Origin: Agrostemma githago
Taxonomy: Eukaryota; Streptophyta; Magnoliopsida; Caryophyllales; Caryophyllaceae
Direction of reading: 5' to 3'
Length of the DNA stretch: 64,000 nt
Assembly: GCA_958450325.1 (NCBI GenBank)
Contig: OY288247.1
Coordinates: forward strand, 13,382,429-13,446,428
The notes under the pieces were generated by a model. The model searched no databases. It worked only from the letters and a program-made list of their open reading frames with translations, and was not told the origin of the DNA. Made by a program: the position numbers and the translations under genes. This document shows positions 1-11,404 of this stretch, one piece after another (positions within the stretch are counted from its first letter, which is position 1; every line of letters starts with the position of its first letter).

Positions 1-484
1 CAACCCATTCAATTTTTCACATGCTTAGAAAACAATGTTTGCATAATCATTCATCGTATTACTAACGCGCGCATTAAAACGTCATTCGATATCCTAGTAG
101 AGGCCGCTAATGTGCGGGCGGGGTTGGGTGTTCTTAGTGAACTTCCCAACACGTACCCTCACCCCTTACTCAGAACCGTGGTTTCCGGATGTCCGAAACC
201 ATTGGCAACGAGAGTCATTCAATATACGATTAACCGCTCCAGTCGGCATCTATATCGATATGCAAAAGGGACGAGCCCAATAAACTCTGACATCGGAAAT
301 GGGCCGTATTTTGTACACGGCCCACTACGACATAGAGTGGGCTCGAACGGTTCCGAATAACCATAAAATTCGGTGGCGACTCCGACTTCGATTTAAATTT
401 CCATTTGACCATCTCATGGAGATTCATTCGCCTCCCCAAAACCCGCGCGTGGCCGCGTCGGGGTGGACCTATGTCATGTCCACA
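1..484 (+). repeat. 5' LTR of A1, terminal 484 bp
   Basis: Base-by-base reading finds no difference from 12730-13213, the end of the 3' LTR. It ends GTCATGTCCACA at 484, followed by the primer binding site. Identical LTR ends normally mean a recent insertion. Short open frames here are repeated in every LTR of the family and look non-coding. Confidence 0.95.
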
Positions 485-487
485 ATT

Positions 488-505
488 TGGCGACTCCGCT
501 GGGGA
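488..505 (+). other. Primer binding site of A1
   Basis: TGGCGACTCCGCTGGGGA begins three bases after the LTR end. It would pair with a tRNA 3' end whose acceptor stem starts GACTCC, which from memory fits plant tRNA-Arg, the primer reported for Ogre-type Tat elements. A2 has the same site with one base changed (43219-43236, reverse strand). Confidence 0.8.
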
Positions 506-1577
506 TTTTCTGATGAGTTAATAACCTTCAGTGTCCTCAGGGTGAGACTCGAATAGAAATCGTTTGACTAGTACAATGCGCGTTTTAGTTTTACGGTTCA
601 TGCATAACCCCATTTTCCCGGGCCGGTACTCGTGACCGACGTCCCACTATACCGTTGATATAGTCCAAACTGGTTATGTCAAAGGTGTCCATTAGCCGAT
701 TCATATGGGTTTTACGGCATGTCCTAATCTCAACTCGAGTTAGGGAGTCCGCCCCGATTCTTGATAGGCTGTGTACACTGGTATAGACCCTTATAGACTG
801 ACCGAGACTTAGATTAAGAGCATACATGGCGTCATTATACTGTTTCCATGACTACGTGCTACTTGATCCACACCTTTTTCAAAACCGTCATCTTTTCAAA
901 ATTTGCATCCTTTTTCAAAATATCCAAATTTCAAAACCCGGGTCATATACCGAACTTAGGACTTATGATTTTACTCAAAATAGCCTTTTTCTAGCCGGTA
1001 TTATGTCCAATTCAAAACTCGAAATTACTTTCGAAACTTTCAAAACCCGTCATTCGGCCCACTCCCTTTTCTTTTTTCGAAAAAGGGCCGAATTTCTCCA
1101 CCCGATTCATTTCGGGCTTTTCAAAAATTCATATTTTAAAACTTCCTCTTCTTAGGACTTCCCGTATTTAGCAGTGTCGGGTCGTGTCATAAGTCGTTGA
1201 AGTCTCTAGCGTCGAAACTCCGTCGATCCTACATCACGGGTTTTCCCCCCATCCTAGTCCGCCTTACCTTACTAAGGCAAGGCCCACCTACGTAGGACAT
1301 ACTCCTACAAAGGTCGGCCCATTTACACAATCGAGTCTAAAAGTCTGGGAATGTCTCACGTGAACCTTCCTTCGGACAGGGCCCAACCCACAGCGTTGGA
1401 TCCTGAGGAAGGCCCACATCTTCACAAGTCACCCGTCAAGGTGTCTTTTCCGAGTCATGTACCGTCTTTTTAGTCTTCTTCCTTTTTTCCCTTGCTCGGG
1501 ATGTACTTTTCTTAGGATTCGGGTTAAGTTGCTAATTACGTGGTGCTCTTACAGACAGGCCACCCTTCACTCGAACC
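506..1577 (+). other. Untranslated leader of A1
   Basis: This is about 1.07 kb between the primer binding site and the gag ATG. It is homologous to the A2 leader (42159-43218, reverse strand). I see no conserved reading frame. It probably holds the packaging and dimerisation signals, but nothing specific can be pointed to. Confidence 0.6.
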
Positions 1578-4500
1578 ATGACGCAAAAAGCCATAGATGA
1601 GTTGACCACCACGTTGACCCAGATCCAGGACCAATTGAGGAAAATGCGGGAGGACCAAATTGCCATCATCACTCGGGTTAGTGCCGTAGAACAGGGAACC
1701 CCCAATGCCTCGATCGAAGATGACGGACCCTTAGCCGCACTGGCCGGCGCGGTCCAAAAGTTGCAGGAACAGGTCCACTCGACCACCAGAAACACCATTC
1801 TCACGGAAAATGGCCGTACCTATTCACCCTTAACTGATGAACTGCCCGCTAACCTTAACTTAACGGGCTTGCCAATGTTCGATGGGACTGAAGACCCGGT
1901 ACTTCATATTCGGGCTTTTAAGGACTTTATGGCTGTCAAGAGGGTCAAATCGACCATGTTCAAGCATCTCTTTGCTTCCTCTCTGGAGAAACACCCAAAA
2001 GCCTGGTACTACAGGCTTGACCCCAAGAAATTCAAAACTTGGGACGATGTTGCCATGGAATTCGCGCGGAACTACGCAGATAATGCTGAGATCTAGACTA
2101 CCATGCGTACTCTGGAAGTCATGGCCCAAGAGCCTAAAGAGAGTTTCACCAAATACCTCCAAAGGTGGCGGACCGAAAGTGTTAAACTGGTGGACAAGCC
2201 CACCGAAAAAGTACTAGTGGAGGCCTTTGTCAAAAACCTCCTCCCTGCCTACCGAGTCCATCTCAGGTACACCATCATACCCGACTTCGCCACTCTGACC
2301 GAAATGGGTACCAGAATCGAAAACGATCTAAGGTTAGAAAACCTTACTAAGGCCTCTACCAAAGTGTATCAAGGAGCTAGTTCATCCTCCAGCAAGCCCG
2401 CAACCACAACCGCGGCCCGAAGCATCTTCGACGAGGTAAACTCACTTGACACCTCAACCAAAAAGAATACTCCAAATCGGGTATTCACTGACATAGGGAC
2501 AACTTATGCTAATGCCTTACAAAGGCTATCTTCAAAAGGCCTAATCCAACCAATAGGCCCAACTCCGGAAGTTCCCGTGGAAAAGCGGTCCAAAAGCTAC
2601 AACATTCAGGCCTATTGCCACTATCACCAAGGCAATGGGCATGACACGGAGAAATGCTGGAAATTGAAGCATCTTATCCAAGATCTGATCGAAAATGGGA
2701 AGATACCGCTACCCAGTGACAAGCCAAGCAACAAGAATAATCCTCTTGCTACTCATGCCATTTTTACTGGAGAGGTAGTCGACTGCACTCATCTCATTTC
2801 CCCTTTCATTTCCCAAATCAACGGGATATGGAACGACGACGAGGACGATGTTTACCTGGCTAAAGGGGAGGCTGTCCCCGTCACTATCGAGGAAATCCGG
2901 AAGGCTAAAGCCAAAGCTCTGGCTGGTACACACACCATCACAACCACCCCGGAAACCGTCACTGAACCTTCCAGGACGGAACTCACTCCCGAAGAGCCAA
3001 ACGCTGACACGGCCCTAGTCAGACAATTGAAGAGGGTCCGAACCGATATTACTATATGGCAGCTTTTGGTTAGTTCTCAGGAGCATCGAGCGGCACTTAC
3101 TAAGGCCCTTGATGAAATCAAGGTCGACTCATCGGTTACCCCCACCGAGATGGTAGCCACGATCTTACCATACCTCAAGGACAAGTCCAAAGGAGAAGGC
3201 CCACTTATCACCTTCTCCGAGTCCGACCTTCCACCATTCGGGACCACTCATAACTTGGCCCTGTACATCACGGTGATTTGTCGAAACAAATATCTCCCGA
3301 TGACCCTAATTGATGACGGGTCCGCAGTTAACGTCCTTCCTTTAAGGACAGCCAAGGCCCTCGGCATTACCGAGGCTGACTACCTTCCGACTGCAAAGAC
3401 TATCCAGGCTTTTGATGGGAGCCCAAAATCAGTTGCTTGGGCCGTTAAACTAACCATTATAACGGGCCCGATCGAGAAGGAGTTAGAATTCCAAGTGATC
3501 AATGTTACTTCATCTTTCAATCTGCTACTTGGAAGACCATGGATTCATGCGGTCAAAGCTGTGTCCTCCACTCTTCATAGAATGGTCAAACTACCTTTAC
3601 AGGACGAGATCATCACTCTCGAAGCCACTCCCATAACCGTGTCAAGCTGTAACACGACAGGCTCAGCCGACCCACGAGGATTCAACTTTGTAGGAATGAT
3701 CGGAGAAGAGTACCTTTTCCAGCCATACTTCACCGTTAGCATCTATACGATGCTACAGAACCAGGGTTGCCTACCGGGAGTCACGTCAAGGCCATATCTT
3801 CCACCAGGAAAGATCATCGAAACCCTGAACAACGGGTAATCTCACCTCGGTCTAGGCTATACTATGGCGTCCGGCTACACGAATCGAACCAAGGCGGTCA
3901 CGTTCGTCACTCCGGTATTCGAAACTGTTCAAACGGGCCTCTATCGGCCCACCATCTCATATCCCGGGACCAAACTGGCTCGGGAATGCAATTTTATCCC
4001 AGACGACATATTTGCCCTTATCCAGGCCGAATCAAAGGAGGGCACAAGCAACACTGAGCCCATTCTAGGACTACTCTTCGGGGAAGACAAGGTCATCCCG
4101 ACCCCTAAGCAAGAGTTAGTCAGCCTGATCCTTCGCAGCAGCAGGTTTGATCCAACCAAGCTGATCTCTGAAGTTGGTACCGACACTGGGAAGAGAGCTT
4201 GGAGGAAGACAACTAAGTGGACCGACAGTCAAGGCCGAGTCTACAAGCTAACTACTGGCGAAGGAGATATTCATGCTATCGAGTCTGAATCTGAGTCCGA
4301 ATCCGAGTCAGAGTCAGAGTCGGAGTCTGAGTCAAAGTCTAGAGGGTCCAGTACTAGGATCGAGTCTGTAACCCCTCTCCCTTCTTTAGCCTCACCATCG
4401 GGAGCCCCGGAGTCTGTCCCGAGGGCTCTCCCTATCCCGCCTCTGACCAACGATCAGATGGCAGCTCTCTTCGAGCTCTTTTCAAAATTTACTATCAATA

Positions 4501-7500
4501 ATAACGATAACCGTTCTGCTTACGACTTGGCTTATTTTCAAAATGTTTTCAAAAATCTTACTTGCAATGACATTGAGAAACCCGACGAACAGGTACCATT
4601 GCCTCCGCATCTAGTCGAGCAACTTGAACAAAGGGAGTCCCGAAATCCTGTAATCGAAGAAACCGATTCCATCAACGTAGGAACCCCTTTAGAACCTCAG
4701 ATGCTTAGGTTGGGCCTATCTTTGGATCCCGAGGAGAAACAACAATTCACGGACCTTCTCCAGGAATTCAAAGATGTCTTTGCATGGTCCTACAAGGACA
4801 TGCCGGGAATAGACCGGGAAATAGCTGAACACCGAATACCCATCAAAGATGGGTACAAGCCGGTAAAACAGAAACTCCGAAGAATGAGGCCCGAATGGTC
4901 TCTCAAAGTCAAAGAAGAAGTTGATAAACAATTCAAAGCAGGCTTTATTCAAGCGTCTGAATATCCAGACTGGGTCGCGAACATAGTGCCAGTACCCAAA
5001 AAGGATGGCAAAGTCCGAGTATGTGTAGATTTCCGAGACCTTAATAAGGCCAGCCCAAAAGACGATTTTCCGTTACCACACATCGACATACTGGAGGATA
5101 ACACGGCCGATCATGCCCTTCTATCATTTATGGACGGGTATGCCGGATACAATCAGATCAAAATGGCGGAAGAGGACATGAGTAAGACCACCTTCATCAC
5201 ACCTTGGGGGACTTACTGCTATACCGTAATGCCATTTGGGCTTATTAACGCTGGAGCCACTTATCAACGGACCGCTACTACTTTATTGCATGACATGATG
5301 CATAAGGAAGTAGAGGTCTACGTCGACGATATGATTGTCAAGTCCAAGGACCGAAACGGGCACATTGCAGCCCTAAGGAAGTTCTTTACCCGACTACGCA
5401 AGTACAACATGAGGTTAAACCCTCAAAAATGCGGTTTCGGGGTAACATCGGGCAAACTGCTGGGCCACATTGTCAGCCAACGGGGCATCGAAGTTGACCC
5501 AACAAAGATCAAGGCCATAACTGAGATGCAACAGCCTAAAACCGAAAAGGAGATAAGGGGGTTTCTCGGGAAAGTCCAATACATAAGCCGATTCATTTCA
5601 AAGCTAACCATGGTATGTGAACCCATTTTCAAGAAACTGAAGATAGGAGAACGAACACTATGGGACGACAAATGTCAAATGGCTTTCGACAAGATCAAGG
5701 AAATTCTATCCTCTCCACCGGTGCTAATGCCACCTCAGCATGATCTGCCTCTATCACTATACTTGACAACGACCGAGACAGCCATGGGCGCTATGTTAGC
5801 CCAAACGGTCGATTCTGAAGAACGGGCTATTTACTACATCAGTAAGAAGTTCTTAGAATACGAATGCAAATACACCATGCTCGAGAAGACGTGTCTAGCT
5901 TTAGTTTGGGCCACTAAAAAGCTCCGACACTACATGCTTAGTCACGAGGTACATGTGCTATCCAAAATGGATCCAATTAAGTATCTATTCGAGAAGCCCA
6001 TCCTTAACGGCCGTATATCCAGATGAACTTTAATGCTAGCTGAGTTCGACCTCAAGTTCGTACCGTTAAAAGCCATCAAGGGCCGGGTAGTAGCAGAACT
6101 CCTCGCTGATAGTCCGATATCCGAGGAAGAACACACCGATACTTGGGCCTTCCCAGATGAAGACATATTCCATACCGACACCGACACATGGGATTTGTAC
6201 TTCGACGGAGCGTCCAACTTTAGAGGATTTGGTGTCGGGATCTTGCTAATCTCACCACAAGGTGAACACACCCCGTTATCCATCAAGCTAGATTTTGACG
6301 TGACTAATAACGCAGTCGAGTACGAAGCATGCATTCACGGATTGCAAGCCGCCGCCGATTTAGGAGTAACAAACCTCCGGGTCCACGGTGACTCATCGTT
6401 AGTCATAAATCAAACCCTACAAAAATGGAAAACTCGGAACGCAAATCTCGTGGCTTACCAAGCACGAGTAAGGGTTCTCGAAAAACAATTCCAAAAAGTA
6501 GAGTACATTTATCTGCCCCGGGAAGAAAACCAGTTTGCAGATGCTCTCTCAAAATTAGCATCTTTACTGAATATCCCGGCACACCTAACCAGCATGCCCA
6601 TTTGTGTCGAAAGGCGATCCGAGCCGGCATATATCCACGCTATCCAAGATATTGAAATAACTGATCCAGAACCTTGGTACCAGGCTATTCTAACCTACTT
6701 AACGTCAGGGGAATATCCTCCGGGAACTGAAAACCGGGCCAAGAAAGCTCTGCGAAGATGGGCAACCCAGTTCATCCGCACAGACGATGGACAACTATAC
6801 AAGAAGACAGCACAGGGGGCTTTACTCCTATTCATTGACAAAACTCAAGCCGAAAGAGTTATGGCCGAGGTGCACGATGGCGAAAACGGACCACACATGA
6901 ATGCCCATATGTTGGCCCGGAAAATCGCAAGACTCGGTTACTATTGGAATAGCATGGAAACGGACTGTCAGATGTATGTTAAACACTGTCACAATTGTCA
7001 GATTTTCGCTAATGTTCAGCGTATGTCTTCATCCCTACTATATACAATGACATCGCCATGGGGAATTGATATAATCGGGAAAGTGAATCCTTCCGGGACA
7101 GGAGGTCGTTGCTTCATCCTAGTGGCTGTCGACTATTTCACTAAATGGGTCGAAGCCGAATCATACCGGATCTTGAACGCCAAACACGTGGCTAAGTTCA
7201 TCCAAAACAAAATTATATGTCGATATGGGATTCCACACGAGTTCATCAGCGATCACGGGACCCATTTCCAAGCTGAAACTGCCACTCTGCTGGAAAAGTA
7301 CAAGATCCAAAGGCATACATCGTCGCCTTACCGTCCTCAAACAAATGGAGCGGTGGAGGCAGCCAATAAAACAATTGTCACCATTCTTAAAAAGATGGCT
7401 GAGAATTACCGGGACTGGCCCGACAAGATACCCTTTGCCTTATGGGGATATCGGACATCAATTCGAACTGCAACTGGAGCAACTCCGTACTATCTGACAT

Positions 7501-7910
7501 ATGGAATGGAAGCAGTCCAGCCGGTCGAACTAGAAGTACCATCCCTTAGGATTCTGCTCGAGAGCCAGGTACCTGAAGCAGACTGGGTCCAAGCCCGATA
7601 TGACTCACTAATCCTCTTAGACGAACGGCGGTCCCGGGCTCTGAATAATATTCAGATATATCAGAAAAGGATCCAACGGGCTTTTAACAAAAGGGTTAGG
7701 CCCAGGAACATCAAGGAGGGCGATCTAGTCCTGAAATCCGTTCGAGCTTTGCTACCAGTTGACCCAAGGGGAAAATTCAAACCCAATTGGGCTGGGCCAT
7801 ATTTAGTGAAGAAGATTCTTTCAGGAGGAGCAGTAATGCTAACGGACTTGGACAGAAACGAGTTCGTCAATCCAACAAACTTGGACCAGCTGAAGCGTTA
7901 CTACCCATAA
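1578..7910 (+). pseudogene. gag-pol: Gag-Pol polyprotein of A1, three in-frame stops
   Basis: A single 2111-codon frame encodes, in order, an N-terminal heptad-rich segment, a retrotransposon Gag domain, a zinc-knuckle-like CHYHQGNGHDTEKC (about residue 345), an aspartic protease (LIDDGSAVNVLP, about 577), a Glu-Ser repeat (about 902-919), reverse transcriptase with YVDD at 1248-1251, a Ty3-type RNase H (about 1388-1455), a second RNase H (YFDGAS, about 1540) and integrase. The integrase acidic residues are D1831, D1892 and E1927. The frame is broken by TAG at 2094, TAA at 3837 and TGA at 6024. Comparison with A2 shows these were Gln, Gln and Trp codons. A 15-bp deletion near 7060 removes five residues just before D1831. 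No frameshift is seen. The start matches the first ATG of A2's frame. The element cannot make full-length protein and would need help in trans. Confidence 0.93.
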
Positions 7911-8275
7911 ACCCTATCTCAATGTCATTCGCAAAGTTTATAAAAAAAATGTCTTTTTTTTTATGAATTTTCAAAATTTTAAGCAAGTCAATAAGTTAGG
8001 ATCATTTATCCTACCGTTGCAGATCTTGAATTAATAATCTTGATGTATTTCGAAAAATTGCAAAAAATACTTCTGAACTACGGAAGGTTTGATTCCATTA
8101 ATTTTGGATACGTAGGCAACCCCTCAAAAAGGGTACAACCACTGCAATAACGAAAAGACGGGAACGGTATTCACTAATATGTCTTTTTATTATTTCAGAA
8201 GATACATCACAAAAAAAAAGAAACAAAATCACACCACAAAAATAGTAGTAATACTTAAATAATAAATTTAGGAGA
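7911..8275. other. A1 spacer between convergent gag-pol and antisense gene
   Basis: This AT-rich stretch of 365 bp is conserved in A2 (35441-35797) and B (17034-17374 plus 19733-19762). It must hold the 3' ends of both the sense polyprotein frame and the antisense gene. No open frame is shared between copies. Confidence 0.6.
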
Positions 8276-9996
8276 CTACTCGTACATTTTGCCCTTTCCC
8301 CTATCTTTCGGGTCACGTGGAGCCCGAGGCCGACGGGGCGGGGGCGAACTTTCCCTAATCACAACGGGGACTTCCTTTGCTCGAACCCGCTTCTTCGATT
8401 TTGGGTTTTCCATTCTTTGCACCGGTCCAAGCCGAGCCCTAACCGGCTCGGGAAGCCTGTCTCGAGGACCAAGTCGGTCCTTAGCAGCCAGTCTTGGCCC
8501 TAGTCTCCTTTCTAAGTCCGCCTGGGGGCTCACCTTCCCCCGTACACCCTTATTACTGGACCCTTCAGTCTGAGTCCTAGATCTCCTTTTCTGACCTGTC
8601 GAAGTAGCTCCCTCAGTAAAGAAGCTCCTATTGTCCTTAGCATGCTCCCGACGTAACAGGTCATAGGCCTCGTCAATTTTCAGGGCAGCTCGAGTTTTAG
8701 CTGAATCAGCTCGGGTCCATCTTACATAAGAATCGGTTACCCAGATCGAATGAGAATTTTTAAGAACAGGCCAAGTAGCTCGTGTATACCACCTTTGCAT
8801 CCAGGTGTGACACATCACATCCGTCAGCTGAGTAGATTCACTCACAACGGCCTCGATTTCTGGGATTTTTTGCGCCCGACCATATTTCCTAAGTATGCGA
8901 TCGGGAAAGAGGTGAATTGTTTGCCTAAAGGATAGGATTACCTGATATCTAGCCCTATCCCGAGATTCTAGACCAGTCTAAAGGTAAATTGGCCACCATG
9001 GCACGGCCCAACGGATCAACAGGCCTCCATGGAAAGATAACACCTCATCCCAATATTGTTGGGTATTGAAGCGAGAAAAGGCAATAGCTCGTCTCCTCGA
9101 CATAACTTGCCTGGGTTGATATCGGCTCACATCTAAGGGAGGATCCAAGATCGATAACCTCTCAAACAGCCACAGCTGAAAAACCCAAAAAAAAAATCAA
9201 AATCGCAAAAATCGTCAAAATCACGAGAAAAAAAAAAACGTGAAAAGGCGTGAAAACCGAGAAGACCGCAGGAACCGGGAAAGTCGGAAAAAAAGCGCGC
9301 AAAACCGGAAAAATGGAAAAAGCCGGAAATTCAAAAAATAAAAAAAGGGCATACCTGTAGAAGCCGGGTACTCCCAGTCAGCCGGATTGACGGATCCCTC
9401 TTGCGATTATCCAAACCCTGGATAATCTCTCCTGTAATTAGCCAAGCCGGGCTGTGCTCCGTCTCCATCAGGTCAGCCACGGTGAAAAGTCTGACGTGGC
9501 CCATGCAAGATAACAAGTCCATATGCCCTTTGAAAGCATAAACATGGAGCATACAAAAGGTGAAGGCCCTACGGCTATGAACCGGCCTGACCCGGACATC
9601 ATCTGGGTTCATGAACTTTTCAGCTAAATCGATCAGGGAAACGGTATCTCCTTCTAACATACGGGATACCTCCATATGGGAAAGCCCCAAAAATTCCCTT
9701 AACTTCCTCCTTGGGTCAGAAACTGAAAAAGGGATAGCAGGGCGAAGTATAGGATTCCATCCTCCTGTAGCAGCAATTTCCTCAGGAATAGGGCAAATCT
9801 CTCCTCGAGGAAAACTAAATACATGATAGGTATCATCCCAATAGGATAGGCAAGCATCCAAGAAGTGGCAGTCTACTTGCATCTGACGGATCACGGACAA
9901 TTGGGTAACGCCATTCTGATTTAGGATAGCCCTATCGGCATCCCTAAAATATTTGGACCACTCGTGCAACATTCCGACTAATCGGTCGATTCCCAT
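8276..9996 (-). pseudogene. Antisense two-exon gene of A1, plant-mobile-domain-like, one nonsense codon
   Basis: Exon 1 is 9996-9355 (214 codons, open). The intron is 9354-9176 (179 bp, GT...CAG). Exon 2 is 9175-8276 (300 codons including stop). The junction joins in phase as ...TRLLQ/LWLFERL.... Exon 1 holds YHVFSFPRGEICPIPEEIA and the joint LLQLW.FERL, which resemble the plant mobile domain (MAIN/MAIL1 type, also known from transposons). Exon 2 ends in an Arg/Pro/Lys-rich tail with repeated LGPR and PKSKKRVR, a possible nuclear signal. The only break is TAG at 8980-8978, about codon 280, where A2 has TGG. A TATA box lies about 100 bp upstream. The gene runs convergent to gag-pol. Its function is not known; nuclear interference with host silencing is a guess. 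The splice sites are read by eye, but length and frame agree with A2. Confidence 0.72.
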
Positions 9997-10091
9997 ATTT
10001 GATTTGCTAAAAGAGAGAATAAATTTTTCAGGGCTTATTCTTTTCTTTAATTAAGGAATTGAGAGGATTATGAAAATTTATGAAGCAAGAA

Positions 10092-10104
10092 GGGGTATTT
10101 ATAG
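10092..10104 (-). promoter_or_regulatory. TATA box of the A1 antisense gene
   Basis: On the minus strand this reads CTATAAATACCCC, a strong plant TATA element, ending about 95 bp before the ATG at 9996. That leaves room for a short 5' UTR. It shows that the antisense gene has its own promoter and is not a chance open frame. The corresponding segment is deleted in A2. Confidence 0.65.
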
Positions 10105-10640
10105 CATAAAATATAAGTTCTCCTCCTCACCTTAGGATTCCCAATCCTAGAGCATCTAGCATAAAAGCCATTGTCCTAAGGCTTAGCTAAGTCATCCCGA
10201 GCATTCCTACTCCTTTTCAAAGTCAAAACAAAAATTCCCTAATTTTTCAAAGACTTTTTGCAAACTTAAAAAATTCAAACCTTTTCTCAAAATTTTTATT
10301 CCCCAGCACGAGTCATTTTTCCTACAAATGTTACATGCAAAATTTTGCAGCTTTGCATAAATACGTACAGGATGACTCGAGCAGGACCATGCGATTTGCA
10401 TAACTCCCCAACGGCATTTAACAGGATGAGCCCACATACAGGCCCATTTTAAGTCTCATATGACGAGTTCAATTCCCCACGGAGTTATCATCAGCAGTTC
10501 AGGTACATTTCTAGCCCATGGCCGGCGGGCCCTCCACGCAGGTCTAATGGACCTTAAACGACCCGAACGGAAGCTGCCAGGTTTTAATCCTTGATTGACC
10601 TGGTGGCTACTCTGACTTTCGCCCTGTCCAAGCCTCAGTC
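10105..10640. other. A1 region upstream of antisense promoter
   Basis: This non-coding 536 bp lies between the antisense promoter and the purine tract. The last ~300 bp match A2 at 34019-34300. No gene is seen. It probably carries upstream control sequence for the antisense gene. Confidence 0.5.
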
Positions 10641-10653
10641 AGAGTGGGGGCTC
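10641..10653 (+). other. Polypurine tract of A1
   Basis: AGAGTGGGGGCTC lies immediately before the 3' LTR start and is the plus-strand primer site. The same sequence flanks the A2 LTR in reverse at 34006-34018. Confidence 0.8.
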
Positions 10654-11051
10654 TGTAGACACCCACATTTTGACCGCCAGGTGTCTATAGTAGGTTCCAA
10701 CAAACACCCGATGATGATCGGACGCTAACGTGCTTTAACGTACTCGGAAATGGGCTCGTAATGATGGACATTTGGCCTAGGCATTTTAAGGAGTACAAAT
10801 CTCACAAAACCAACCTCAAATTCAGGCCCAGTGGGTCGTTTCGAGTCAAATAACACTAATTTGGGTCGAATCCGACACCGGGGGTAAAACCGTCTTTTAG
10901 CGACCGAGTCAAAACCCGGTCAAAGATATTTCCCGAAACTTGTAAGTCAACCGTGACACCTCACACGGTATATTCACGGTCCAACTCTACAAAATCAGCC
11001 ATACACAAAATAATAAACAATTCCGTTTAAGGTAGAATTCGATCCCAAGTA

Positions 11052-11376
11052 GGAATCCTATCCGAGAACCGATTCAAGCACCCAACCGAGTGTAAACCAC
11101 TCGGCCAAGTAGTATGAACCAGCCGGTTTTCCTCTTTTCTTCCCTCACAAGAAAACGAATTCTCGTTCTCCTCAGCTTCTTACCCAAGCGGTAATTCTAG
11201 CTCAAACAGGAATCCTATTCAAAAACCGATTCGAACACCTTACCGAGTGTGAAACACTCGGCCAAAACAAGAGCAAAACAGCCGAGATGCCTTTCTTCCT
11301 CCACAAGAAAGCGGAATTCTTATTTCCCTCAAATTCCCTCGTTTCCTATCCTGAGCGGTATTCAAACTCTCCTAAA
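11052..11376 (+). repeat. Tandem U3 repeat upstream of the A1 LTR TATA box
   Basis: Two diverged copies, 11052-11208 and 11209 to about 11376, each start GGAATCCTAT. Each contains an inverted repeat of CCGAGTGT/ACACTCGG type (11086-11104 and 11243-11261) followed by a pyrimidine-rich part and a ...GCGGTA.TC motif. The same arrangement occurs in the A2 LTRs (about 33290-33620). Position and duplication suggest enhancer units. Confidence 0.7.
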
Positions 11377-11393
11377 CCAAGGTCGGAAACTCC

Positions 11394-11404
11394 CTATAAA
11401 TAGG
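11394..11404 (+). promoter_or_regulatory. TATA box in A1 3' LTR
   Basis: CTATAAATAGG lies 740 bp into the LTR, downstream of the duplicated U3 units. The same box is conserved in both A2 LTRs (33255-33266 and 44517-44528, reverse strand). Transcription would start about 30 bp further on, giving R and U5 of roughly 1.8 kb together. Confidence 0.7.

Noticed and set aside
112..360. 82-codon open frame in the A1 LTR, identical at 12841-13089
   Set aside because: It lies in LTR sequence and is present twice only because the LTRs are identical. It is changed in the A2 LTRs and has no start context or domain.
1532..1804. 90-codon minus-strand frame opposite the start of gag, with relatives in A2
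   Set aside because: Antisense shadow of a conserved coding region; no promoter or domain seen.
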